This document shows positions 1-10,027 of a stretch of DNA of 64,000 bases, one piece after another. The DNA comes from Rostratula benghalensis (Eukaryota > Chordata > Aves > Charadriiformes > Rostratulidae): contig VXAI01000161.1 of assembly GCA_013399305.1 (NCBI GenBank), positions 1,214,008-1,278,007 on the forward strand, written 5' to 3'. The position numbers and the translations under genes are program-made. How positions within the stretch are numbered: position 1 is the first letter of the stretch; each line of letters starts with the position of its first letter. The notes beneath the pieces are model-generated. The model ran no database searches. It was not told the DNA's origin and was given only the letters and a program-made list of their open reading frames with translations.

Positions 1-649
1 AAGCTTCTGATATTTGCTACCCAAGGAACAGAAAGAAAAATGAAAGAGCAAACACCTTTCACCTTTTCATCAGGGCACGACGTTTTAAAGGAAAAGCAAG
101 CAGTATGATAAACAAAGCGATGGGGCTGGGGTAGCTTACCACCATTTCCAGGCTAAGTTCCAAGTCCTTTCTATCTATAATCGAGTTCCAATCCAAGTAC
201 ATGTTTGCCTCATTTCCTTTGGATCTGACAAACTTAAGTATGGGAAAGGCAAGGGCTTATTTTTTCATTTTCACTTTGATGAAAGCATTCTTGCTTTTCA
301 CGCAGTTTTCAGATCAGATCAATTGTTTTATTTTTCTAAAATGCCAAGACCAGCATAGCTAGGAGGAAACTTATGCAGGAAAAGAATGAGCTGTTGCTTC
401 TGTACTTATTGTACAATGTCACTTGCTTTTTTCATGTGTTCTATCAGTTCTAGTCTATCCCACGCTCTCTAAAGCTTTCTTTCAGAAAGGAGAAACTGCA
501 GTAATTATGGCAAAAGATGTCAGGGTACAGCACAACTATTCTTTGCACCACAGCTCAAGGAGTATGGCATTATTTTGTCACATACCTCTTAAACATATGT
601 GTTCTGCGATTTGTCTTACATCAAAAACCACTTCTTAATGCCACGCGAT

Positions 650-670
650 AAAAAAAAAAAAAAAAAAAAA
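650..670 (+). repeat. Poly-A homopolymer (A21)
   Basis: This is an uninterrupted run of 21 A. No retroposed body is recognisable upstream, so it reads as a simple repeat rather than a retrotransposon tail. Confidence 0.9.
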
Positions 671-1375
671 GGAGTTTAAAAGACATCATCAGTAGCTGTG
701 AGTCACTTAGTTTGGAAATAAATCTACAATTTTCCATCAGAGTAGAAGCATCTTTTGAATACCAAGGCCAAACATACAATACTCGATAGGCATGGTGCTT
801 GCTATGCCCTTTACTGGCAGATTGATTTTCATGTTCTGACTAAACTGGCAGTTAGCAACGTTACTCTGCCGGCTGGATAGCAGTGCTGGCCCAATTAGAA
901 AACACAGTCAATGAATAGGTCAGGCAGCCAGGGTCCCAGATATTCTAAGCAAGACTAGGCCCTTCAGTTTGAGAAACTTTCTGCTGACCTTTTCCTCATC
1001 ATAGGTGACCCACCATAAAAACACGTCAAAACCTTGTGCAGAAACAAAACAGAAAATAAACTGCGACTTACCCAAATAAGCAAACCACTTAAGGAAACTT
1101 GCTGAGGAGTTGTTAGCATAGGAGAGAAAATAAAATGGCTTATAGGGGGATTCCTGATTTCCCCATGAATGTGCCCTGTACTGCTTGATGGCTGCGGGTA
1201 GATGGTTTTGGGGTAGCCTGTGCTAATCAGGCACATCACAATCAGGTATATTTTGAAGGCCTGGAACCATTAAAAGTAGTAAACGGTGTGGTTGTGTTAG
1301 TTAGCCCACTGAGCTTTCTGTATAAACACAGGTCGTTTTTAGTTTTGGCATGATCTCACTTTTAAAAAGTAGTGC

Positions 1376-1410
1376 ATATATATATATATATTTNATATAT
1401 TTATAATATA
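1376..1410. repeat. AT dinucleotide microsatellite with an ambiguous base
   Basis: An (AT)n tract runs into TTT, a single N at 1394, and then more ATAT/TATAATATA. The N is the only isolated ambiguous base in the window and probably marks a miscalled or polymorphic position in the repeat. Confidence 0.85.
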
Positions 1411-4199
1411 CAAATAATTCCACATGGATCTGAAGTTATGCAATCTGAAAGCAGTCAGCAGAGATTTCTCAGCCTATGATATATACGTAGCAGATGAATC
1501 TATGGATCAGGAAAGAATTACAAACACCCATGTAGTACACTGCATAAATGGCTGTGCTTTTAAACTTAAAGGGGGCAGGTGTTTTTTCTTTCTTTTTTGC
1601 TATCAAAGAGTGAGTTCTATTCTGAAGGCACAGTATTAGCACTAGAGCTGTGAAATCTAGTATTCACGACACATAAAATGCACGCCTTTGGAGACAAATT
1701 TCCCACCACTTCCAAATAAACAACAAACCCCTCTTGGACTTTTCAAAGTCCTTGGATCTTTCCTGGAGACTACTGATCTTCTTTACTCAAGACAGATCTC
1801 TCTGTGACACACCAGTGAGGGCTTTATTGTCATAAACACAGCTTTTCAATATCACTGTTATCTTCATCAAAAAACACCTTGGCTATGCCTTTTTGCAAAG
1901 TCCCCTCTTGTTCAGAAATGCCTCTCCTTACTCCGTGAAACCTTTCATCACTGGTGTTTCTTCTAGCATTATCCAATTTTACTTTTGTGTTTGATCTTGA
2001 ACCTGGCTGGACTTAGTGCTGTATGTGAGCAAGAACAGTTCTCAGCTTTTTACTCTGCCCCAGGACCTCAGTTTCCCAGCTCCCACGGTTGAGTCTTTCC
2101 TTGTGGTCTTTGCAACACTGCAGCCTTTATAAGAGGTGGGATTATTTTTCTCTCCATTCCCGTGCTAACTTGATGGTTTCAGGTCCATCCAGAACTGTAA
2201 CTGAAACCCCATGAAGGTACTGAAGACTCTGGGTGGGATGTGCCTGAGGCACGGCGTAGGCACATCTGAAATCTGCTTGCTCACACTACAGAAGCTACTT
2301 ATTTAGCATCTGTATATAACACATCATCACCACAGGGAAAGCTAGTTTAAAATCATAAATGTCAAGACATAATTAACTTAAAGGTCAGGTTTAATTACAG
2401 TTGTTGAAACTGAAATATACTAATTACCATTACTATGTCAGAAAATTTCTTAAAACGATTTGAAATGTTTTGTTGGTGCCCGTGCTTTTCCATAATTGAC
2501 ATCTTTTGTTCCATGATGGAGATGTTTCAATGGGCTTTTTTTTTTTCACTAACTTTGAAGCAGAGAGAGAACAAAACAGAAAACTGATGAACAAAGCACC
2601 ACCACCAAAGCTCAACAAAACCTGTTCTCTGTGTTATGATATTATTAATTACTTTCTTGTAATTGGCACTTGAGATAATCATTTAGATAATGGAACTATT
2701 TGGAGAGTCTGGTGCCTGGATGAAACAGATTTTACTGTGTGGCTTTTAGGTTTAATGACAAAACAAATCAATAAGTGAAACAGACTGGTGAGAAAGTAAC
2801 TCAATAACTGAAAAATTTGCTTTACCTGTAGGCTTTTCCAAGGATTCTACTGGGAATACTTATTGACTCACATAAGTATTTTAGTTCTCTCTTTCCCCCA
2901 AGGTACAGAAAGTTTGAATGCTGTGATTTCATTTTCTCTTCTGTTACCTAGTGTTTACTCTCCCCTCCTCACCACAGCCAGGATTTCCAGCTTACCTTTT
3001 CCTATACTTCTGGCAGAGCGAAAGACACCATTTTTTTCCTGAAGGAGCCGTTCCCAGTTAGGTAGAACGCAGCAGAGAAAAGGTAACGCTATATAAAGTT
3101 GAATTCCTCACAATAACATAGATTTTAGCTACTGTACAGCCTCTGTGAAAGAAATCCATATGTCTAAAAGTGAATATAAGAGATGACTCCCAACGAATAC
3201 ACCGTTAGCTGATGAAAAGAGGCTATCAAATGTGCTGATAAAAGAGACATACCCGTTTATTAAGTTTTGTTCATCCTGCTGAACCTGAGGTGCTGGGCTG
3301 TAATAGCAGCCTGGGTCCTGCAAAGGGTGCCAGTGCCCTCCCAAATGTAAAAATCACCCAAAAAACAGCAAAGTCTTATGCCTCCGGAGAAAATATTTCT
3401 ACCAGGGGAGCCGGTAGCTCCCTGTCCTTTTCCCCTCTCCTCTTTCACAAGCCCCAGCGCTCGGAGTTTCACGCACAGCAACAGAAAAGAGCTCAAAAGT
3501 CTGAATATACTGAATATACACATCAGCTGAAAGACACAGAGAAGGACAGCCTCAGGTACACAACACAAGTAGCCAAGAAGAGCAGCTGGTGGTTCAGAAA
3601 CCATCCAAAATACACCAAAAAAAAGCCATGACTGTGCCCCAGCTGAAGGCAAACAAAGTAAGGGAGTTTGTGCCACCCTGCATCTCAATAAAGGGGAAAG
3701 AATGGCATTTAATTAGAGTTCCCTGCCTCTCAGGTACTGATGACATTGAAGTCAGTGTGGACATAAGGCATTAAAGCTGGCAGCACCCAGAAAAGTCTCT
3801 TATTTAAGATATACAGCTGACTGTTAGAGAAAAGTGAAAATTTATTAAAGGCTTCCATCTGGCAGAATGTATCATTAGTATTCAAACTGATAGCAGCAGC
3901 GATTTAAATTTAATAATCCAAGTGGAGATATGCATCAAAAAAGAATTCCTCTAAAATATGTCTAATAGCAATAACTGACTTCTTTATTATAGTCTGCCTG
4001 TGAAAAATGCCAGATATCAAAGAATAAGACATCAAATGTTAATTTCAGTGTGTTCTTCCAGTTGAAGCTCGCATTAAAATAATATACTCGGTATGAATCA
4101 AGTAGCACAGACAGTACCTGCTGTTTGTACCTTCCTTCAGCAAGATGTGAAAGAGTAGGACCCAGAAAAACCAAGGAAATTTCCCTTAGATGAAGGAAG

Positions 4200-4639
4200 G
4201 TCGTATTGACAGTAGGTGTCCAGGCTCTGGCATTGGGGGCGGCCTCTGTGAGGAGAGGTAGAGGCTGCCCCAGCCTGGACTCAACTGGTTCCAGACAATT
4301 CCAACTGACCCACCACAGGACAGAAATAAACCCACCAGCCAGCTGGGGAAATTAACTTAAGAAAAGGTGAAATGCTGTCCAGGAGAGAGGAGCAAGTTTA
4401 ACACCCAAAAAAAAAAACGAGTGAGAAACAGCCCTGTGAACACCAAGGTCAGAGAAGATGGGAGGAGGTTCTCCAGGTGCTGGATCAGATATTCTCCTGC
4501 AGCCAACGGAAGAGACCAAGGTGGTGCAGGTACTTCCCTGTAGTCAGCGGAGAGGGACATGCCAGAGGAGATGTCCATGCTGTAGCCCAGGAGGTGTCAC
4601 CCACGAGAATGCTGTCCACGAGCAGCTCTACTCTTTTAC
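4200..4639 (+). repeat. Unclassified GC-rich interspersed repeat
   Basis: This block is clearly more GC-rich than its surroundings. It begins near 'GGCCTCTGTGAGGAGAGG' and includes 'CCCCAGCCTGGA'. Its right half (about 4440-4600) is built of degenerate units of roughly 40 bp. Each unit contains a variant of 'CCCTGCAGCC' followed by GGAGAG-like sequence (CTCCTGCAGCC, CCCTGTAGTC, ATGCTGTAGCC). It looks like a dispersed avian repeat, but I cannot name the family from memory with certainty. It abuts a CR1 fragment in the same orientation at about 4640. It could instead be the upstream part of the same mobilised transcript, or an older insertion. A repeat-library search would settle the name. Confidence 0.45.
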
Positions 4640-4850
4640 TCCACTCTGATGATACCTCACATAGAGTATTGTGCCCAGATCTGGAGGCCCCGACATAAGG
4701 ACATAGACCTGTTGGAGCGGGTCCAGAGGAGGCCACAGAGACGATCAGGAGGCTGGAGCACCTCTCCAATGAACACAGGCTGAGTGAGTTGAGGTTATTC
4801 AGATTGGAGAAGACTCTGGGGAGACATTATAGCAGCCTTCCAGTATCTGG
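4640..4850 (+). mobile_element. CR1 LINE fragment, internal part of the 3' region
   Basis: The plus strand matches the end of CR1 ORF2 and its continuation. A degraded 'ATTGTGCCCAGATCTGGAG' block is followed by 'GTTGGAGCGGGTCCAGAGGA', then a CTGGAGCACCTCTCC block, and the match ends with 'GCAGCCTTCCAGTATCTGG'. The usual 3' tail (GGCTGCCCAGAGA through ATTCTGTG) is absent, so the copy is truncated at both ends. In an intact element this segment encodes the C-terminal residues of the reverse-transcriptase protein. Here it is frame-broken and not functional. Confidence 0.85.
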
Positions 4851-5010
4851 AATTATTCCAGTATCTCCCTGTGATGAGCTTTTTCATCCTAATTTATCTC
4901 CATGTTCTGTTGACAAGGTGGAGCAAGAGATTGGCTGGAAGCCATCACAGAGGTGTTACCTAATCATATAATTTCATGGGGAGCACATTCTCTGAAATAG
5001 TACTTATGTG

Positions 5011-5703
5011 TCATAGAATCATCTAGGTTGGAAGGAACCTTTAAGATCATCTAGTCCAACCATCAACCTAACCCTGATAAAAAAACATCACTAAACCATG
5101 TCCCCAAGCACCATGTCAACCTACCTGTGGAATATCTCCAGGGATGGTGTCTCAACCACTTCCCTGGGCAGCCCATTCCAAAGCATGATAACCCTTTCAG
5201 TGAAAAAAATGTTCCTGATATCCAGTCTGAAACTCCCCTGGTGCAACTTGAGGCCATTTCCTCTTGTCCTGTCGTCTGTGGCTTGGGAGAAGAGACCGAC
5301 CCCCCTGGCTACACCCTCCTTTCAGGGAGTTGTAGAGAGTGAGGAGGTCTCCTCTCAACCTCCTTTCCTCCAGGCTGAACACCCCCAGCTTCCTCAGCCT
5401 CCCCTCATGAGACTTGTTCTCCAGATCCCTCACCAGTTTTGTTGCCCTTCTCTGGACCCTCTCAAGCACCTCAATGTCTTTTTTGTGGTGAGGGGCCCAA
5501 AACTGGACACAGCACTTGAGGTGCTGCTGCCTCACCAGTGCTGAGTAGAGGGGGACGATCACCTCCCGATTCCTACTCCCCACGCTGTTCCTTATCCAGG
5601 CCAGGATGCTGTTGGCCTTCTTGGCCACCTGGGCACACTGCTGGCTCACGTTCAGCCCAGAGTCAACCAACATCCCTAGGCTCTTTTCTGCCAGGAGGCT
5701 GCA
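5011..5703 (-). mobile_element. CR1 LINE, 5'-truncated, with 3' tail and ORF2 C-terminus
   Basis: The 3' end is at the left: 'TCATAGAATC' followed by 'TAGGTTGGAAGGAACC', which is the reverse complement of the CR1 tail. Reading leftwards on the minus strand, the sequence passes from the C-terminal coding part of ORF2 into the 3' UTR. About 690 bp are preserved, making this one of the longest CR1 copies in the window. It belongs to a different 3' subfamily from the neighbouring copies. Its right end (about 5700) is abrupt, as expected for 5' truncation during target-primed reverse transcription. Confidence 0.95.
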
Positions 5704-5715
5704 ACTAATACAGAA
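5197..5715 (-). pseudogene. Remnant of CR1 ORF2 (C-terminal tail of the reverse-transcriptase protein)
   Basis: The minus strand keeps one open frame of about 170 codons through the last part of CR1 ORF2. Diagnostic segments are visible in order: '[20 protein letters not shown]', '[13 protein letters not shown]', '[20 protein letters not shown]', '[11 protein letters not shown]', and '[15 protein letters not shown]'. This region lies downstream of the polymerase motifs, so no catalytic residues are present. The usual 'VRPHLE' appears as VRQQHLK. The reading frame leaves the family consensus after EHFFH, indicating a frameshift or decay near the C-terminus. An ATG at the right end of the frame is outside the element and is not a true start. 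No promoter or function is implied. Confidence 0.85.
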
Positions 5716-8500
5716 AAGCAATCCCTAACTTAAAGCACTCTTTTGACTGAATATTGTTACAATACCAAGCTGTATTCTGTCCTTGCTTTAATTAATTGTA
5801 CAAAGTTTCTGCTCCACGTTTGATTTAAGCGGCTGAGGTTTCAAATGTTAACTAACATCCAACTCTCATTCTCATATTAAAGAACCTTTTGATGCACCAT
5901 TCTTTCGTATCTCAGCTCTTACTTGATAACACGGGATTCAAAAACATCTCACATGAAGCCAAAGGGACAACACGATGCACCTGCAGAACAGTCTTGCTGT
6001 TAATTTTCACTAGTGCTACCAAAGAACACTTCAAAAGTCACGGGCAGAGTCAATGCTACATCATCTGGTAGGTAAACAAAAGACCAAACAGCAGAGGAAA
6101 AATAAACATGAAAATTAAGGTAAAGTGCAAGCATCAGAAATTGAAGAGGTTGGAGGAAAAAAGTTACATTCATTATAAGAAAAAGCATAAATTAACTACC
6201 CAGAGAACAATTGGCATCGAGGGTGTTGCACAAACAAAAATACCCACAAATTAGTCACCCTTTTAACGTTTTTTTCTTAATTGCAGAGTAATGGGCAGTT
6301 CAATTTTACAGGTTGGTAATTTGCCACTAGGATCTGCGTTTTTTAAAAAGTTGAGCGAGAAAACATCAGAATCCTCCAAAGAGGCTGTTGGTAAGAAGCC
6401 AGGTTAAGTTGCCTAAATTAGACCAGGTAAATTTAAACCTTCCACAGCCTTCTTGCAGGAAGGAAGGACACCAGCTCCATATTGGCGGCGTTACAAGAAA
6501 TGATCGATATCAAGACATTTATTCCTTTGTCACTCCTGGCTCAGCAGGGGTGAGCACAGCCAGAGGCTGAAGGAAAAAGGCTTTCACAGTCATCAGGCAG
6601 CTCTAGAAAGCACCCTGTCACATCTAACAGGGGCTGGGGGCCAGGGGGTAGGCGAGTTATGGTGGCTGAGGCCCCCCCAGTCTCTTTTCCTCCTCCCCAG
6701 ATACCTGTGGGCAGCACCTTAGAAAAAAACAAACAAACAAAAAAAAATTTTGACTTTTTTATTATTTTTCCTTAGCCTTTTTTTAATTTTTTTCCCTAGC
6801 AGTGAATACAGATTCACACTAACTACACTGAAAACAGCTTTACCAAAAAACAGGTTTGTTTTTTCATCAAAGACCTCCAAAAAGATACACTGAAACTAAA
6901 AGGAGTTCTTTCTTTTCTTTTTCAAAATTAAACACGTTTTTCAACTTGTATGCAATGACCATTTCAGAACCTCTTGATTTTATTTTGCCAATTTGAATTT
7001 AAAAAGCTGTTTTGATTGCCTCCCATAATGCCTTCTTCCAAATGACACAATCTCAACTCATCAGACGAAAAGTTTTAATTTTTATCACAATTGAGAAAGA
7101 TTTGTTGTGTTCTTCACAAATGCTGAATAAACAGGAAAGAGTCCTCTCTTCTTTTTTTATTTACCTAGCGGTATGTCAAATTCAGAGAAAAAAATGCTAG
7201 CAATTCAGATTCTTCACCGGTATTTATTCTACGATAAAATGCTATACAGCAGCACTGAAGGTGCCCATACTATTCCATGTATAAGCCTCAGCTTACAAAT
7301 CACAAAGTTTCCACACAGTCTTTGAACTCGAAAGCTCATTATCTTACACAAACTAGACATTTTAAGCTGAGGCATTGTTAGGGAGATAATGGCTGATGTT
7401 ACACCGGGAAGAGCAAGCGCTCTAAAGAACACAGGACTGCCAAGAATACACGGGGGATGCAGCCACTCTAGCTAATAATATCAAATTCTTGAAGCTACTG
7501 AAAACAGTCCTTGCAGTGGCAGCTCTCAGCTTTGCCCAATTCAGAGCTTCTCGGCCAGATCCCACACCATGGTGCCAGAAGGCCCTACTTTACGGCTGTT
7601 GAAGATACATCCTGATTGGCTCTGTAGGAACCACCTATGGTCTAAAAACCTTGGGCTATATTTGAAACGGTAAGTTAATCTGTTAAAAAAAATAACCATA
7701 ATAATAATAATTTTAAAAAATTATTGTTATTGGAAATGTTTTCTTATTCCCTATAAACTTAAAAAAAAAAAGTGCAAAACTACACAAATGAAACTACTTT
7801 GCTCCAACTAAACTGCACTTTGTAGAACTGTAGCTAATTCAATACTCTAAGCACCATGTTTCATGCACAATTCTGTGTGCCTGTCTTTACAAAAATTCAT
7901 TATATGAAAAAAAAAAAAACATGACGATGGAAGTATAGAGTTAATAATAAGTAAGCCTACGGAGCTCAGCCCCACTAACTGCCATGAATTTTCACAAAGC
8001 TTTGTCAGCCTTTCATAAAATTTTATTGCATATTTTTACCTTTTCTTAAATCCCCAAAGCTGTTTGAATCAATCAGAATCTTATTTTTTCTTGAGGAAAA
8101 AAAAAAAAAAAAGTTGTTCATGACTAACCAGTACAGCTCTGGGGGGAAAGTCATCTTTTAACAGCTCAGAAAATGCAAGAGAAATAAATAGAACCAAGCA
8201 GATATTATCTTTTAAAAAAATCTCAAGACTTCCATGAGTGTGATTACTAAATATGTGGCATCAGTGATACCAAAGCAGAGAATTATTTTTTTATAGATCA
8301 GAAATGCAGAAATGTTTATGTTATTTAAACACACACACAAAAAAAAAAAAAAAAGAAAAGCAGAAATCATGTAAAGAGAGTCATTTCATAGAGCTGGGAC
8401 AGGCTGAAGGTGACAACAATTTTGTAGTTATAATAATAAAGTTAATAATAATGGTATACCCAATATGAGTGCATGCTGCAGAACAAATCTTATGAATAGT
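5704..8500. other. Single-copy sequence with simple repeats, no identified gene
   Basis: I found no CR1 or other recognisable element. A GC-richer patch at 6530-6720 has no recognisable family. Imperfect A-rich runs occur near 6720, 7760, 7905, 8100 and 8340. At 7696-7732 an (ATA)n tract and a following TTATTGTTATT tract form an AT-rich inverted repeat. A short ATG-initiated open stretch ending at a strong donor (7569-7669) is discussed in the findings. Confidence 0.55.
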
Positions 8501-8896
8501 GATTGAAGGAGCTGGGACTGTTCAGTTTGAGGAAGAGGAGGCTGAGGGGAGACCTCATCCCTCTCTACAGCTGCTTGAAAGGGCATTGTAGAGAGCTTGG
8601 TGCTGGTCTCTTCTCACAGGTGATTAGTGATAGAATAAGAGGGAATGGCCTCAAGCTACAACAGGGTAGGTTTAGGCTGAATATCAGGAAAGAATTTTTC
8701 CCAGGAAGAGTGGTCAGACCCTGGAATGGGCTGCCCAGGGAGGAGGTTGAGTCCCCATCCCTGAATGTGTTTCAGAGTGGTTGAGATGTGGTGTTGGGGG
8801 ATCTGGTGTAGGGGAGAACTTTGTAGAGTGGGGCTGATGGTTGGACTCGATGATCCCAAAGGTCTCTTCCAACCTGAGTGATTCCATGATTCTGCT
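8501..8896 (+). mobile_element. CR1 LINE fragment with 3' end
   Basis: About 400 bp of the CR1 3' region on the plus strand runs from 'GAAGGAGCTGGGACTGTTCA' (end of ORF2) through 'TGGAATGGGCTGCCCAGGGA' to the tail 'ATTCCATGATTCTG'. It shares the 3' UTR type (GATGTGGTGTTGGGGGATCT) with the copy at 60102-60617 on the opposite strand, so both come from one subfamily. A 93-codon open frame at 8503-8784 is the decayed ORF2 C-terminus ('[19 protein letters not shown]'), not a host gene. Confidence 0.95.
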
Positions 8897-9457
8897 GTGT
8901 GCACATGCAAATTGGATAAATTCTCTGCTGGACAAATTAGGACAGGATATAATCTATTTGCCCTTGACACTCTGCGATGCTTGATGAGGTAACATAAGCA
9001 TAAGCAATGCATGTGCCAGCTGAAGCTCATTGAATGTGAAAAAAGTCTACATTATGATTAAAATCCCCAGTCTAAGGAATCTTTCATTTCTGCACTAGAA
9101 AAGTTTGGAACATACGAAAGACTGTAAACAAAGCAACCGAAAAACAACCCAGGAGCAAAAAAACAACCATCTTTAGTTTACTGGTTGCAGCTCAGATTTC
9201 AAGATAATGTATATAGGAACACAGAGCCAGATTCATCAGAGCTTTATTGACTCATTAATGTAGCTCTGGATAAATGAGATTTTGCGTGTAGCTTTAGTTC
9301 GAAAGATAATTGCTAGGATCAACAGTGATACGTATTTAAACCTGGGACTACTGCCACCGAATAAATGGAGAAATCATCACTAGTTAATCTTTGTAGGACA
9401 ATGTGTTTCTGGTTGGACCACAAAGTATCAGCAATAATTTCTGCGATGACTGGGGGG

Positions 9458-9479
9458 AAAAAAAAAAAAAAAAAAAAAA
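9458..9479 (+). repeat. Poly-A homopolymer (A22)
   Basis: This run of 22 A is preceded by six G. No retroposed body is recognisable immediately upstream. Confidence 0.9.
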
Positions 9480-10013
9480 GAACTTCCCATCATTTACAAT
9501 CATTAGAAGATTTTCACCATTTTGCTGAGCCAGAAATACTGCAGAACTTTTGGAAAGATTTTCTGAGCACACTATACCTAAAAACAACAGCAGATTATAT
9601 AGAAGGACAGACTGCCCAAGTGCTTTGTAGACAACAAAATCAATATTTTTAGTATAATGTGTGCTTTATGATTTCTTTCCATCCATTTTACTGTCAGTTT
9701 CTAGAATGAAAGAGGCTAATCTGAGGGTTCTGATACAGAAACTGATTCCTTCATTGTGGAAACAACAGTCACAATCTAAAAGAATTTTTTAAATCCTCTG
9801 CTCTGGAATATTTCTTTAAATATATTATTTAGATTGCAAAAAAATTGTAAGCAATAACGTCAATTAGTCTTAATTTAGGTTGGAGCTCTGTTGTAGACAG
9901 CTGCAATTTGGAGCATCCAAGCCTCAAAATAACAAAAGCAATCTGAATAAATAAAGATTTTCTGGGGAAGAAAAAAAGTATTTTTTACTACAGCTTGAAA
10001 ACTCTCAAGAATT

Positions 10014-10027
10014 GGGGGGGGGGGGGG
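10014..10027 (+). repeat. Poly-G homopolymer (G14)
   Basis: This is an uninterrupted run of 14 G. It is unusual for this AT-rich window and prone to slippage and sequencing error, so the exact length is uncertain. Confidence 0.85.

Larger units (their letters stand above)
1..4199. other. Single-copy AT-rich sequence, no identified gene
   Basis: I recognise no repeat family or known gene here. The open frames are short and differ between strands, as expected by chance. The stretch holds a poly-A run, an AT microsatellite and a slightly more GC-rich patch at about 3250-3700. Three short open segments on the minus strand have splice-like borders: 140-224, 1072-1101 and 2996-3038 (see findings). 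The first six bases are a HindIII site. The segment may be intronic or intergenic, and the sequence alone does not decide. Confidence 0.6.

Noticed and set aside
1835..2030. About 64 open codons on the minus strand without an ATG
   Set aside because: There is no convincing acceptor, and the length is within chance expectation for this composition.
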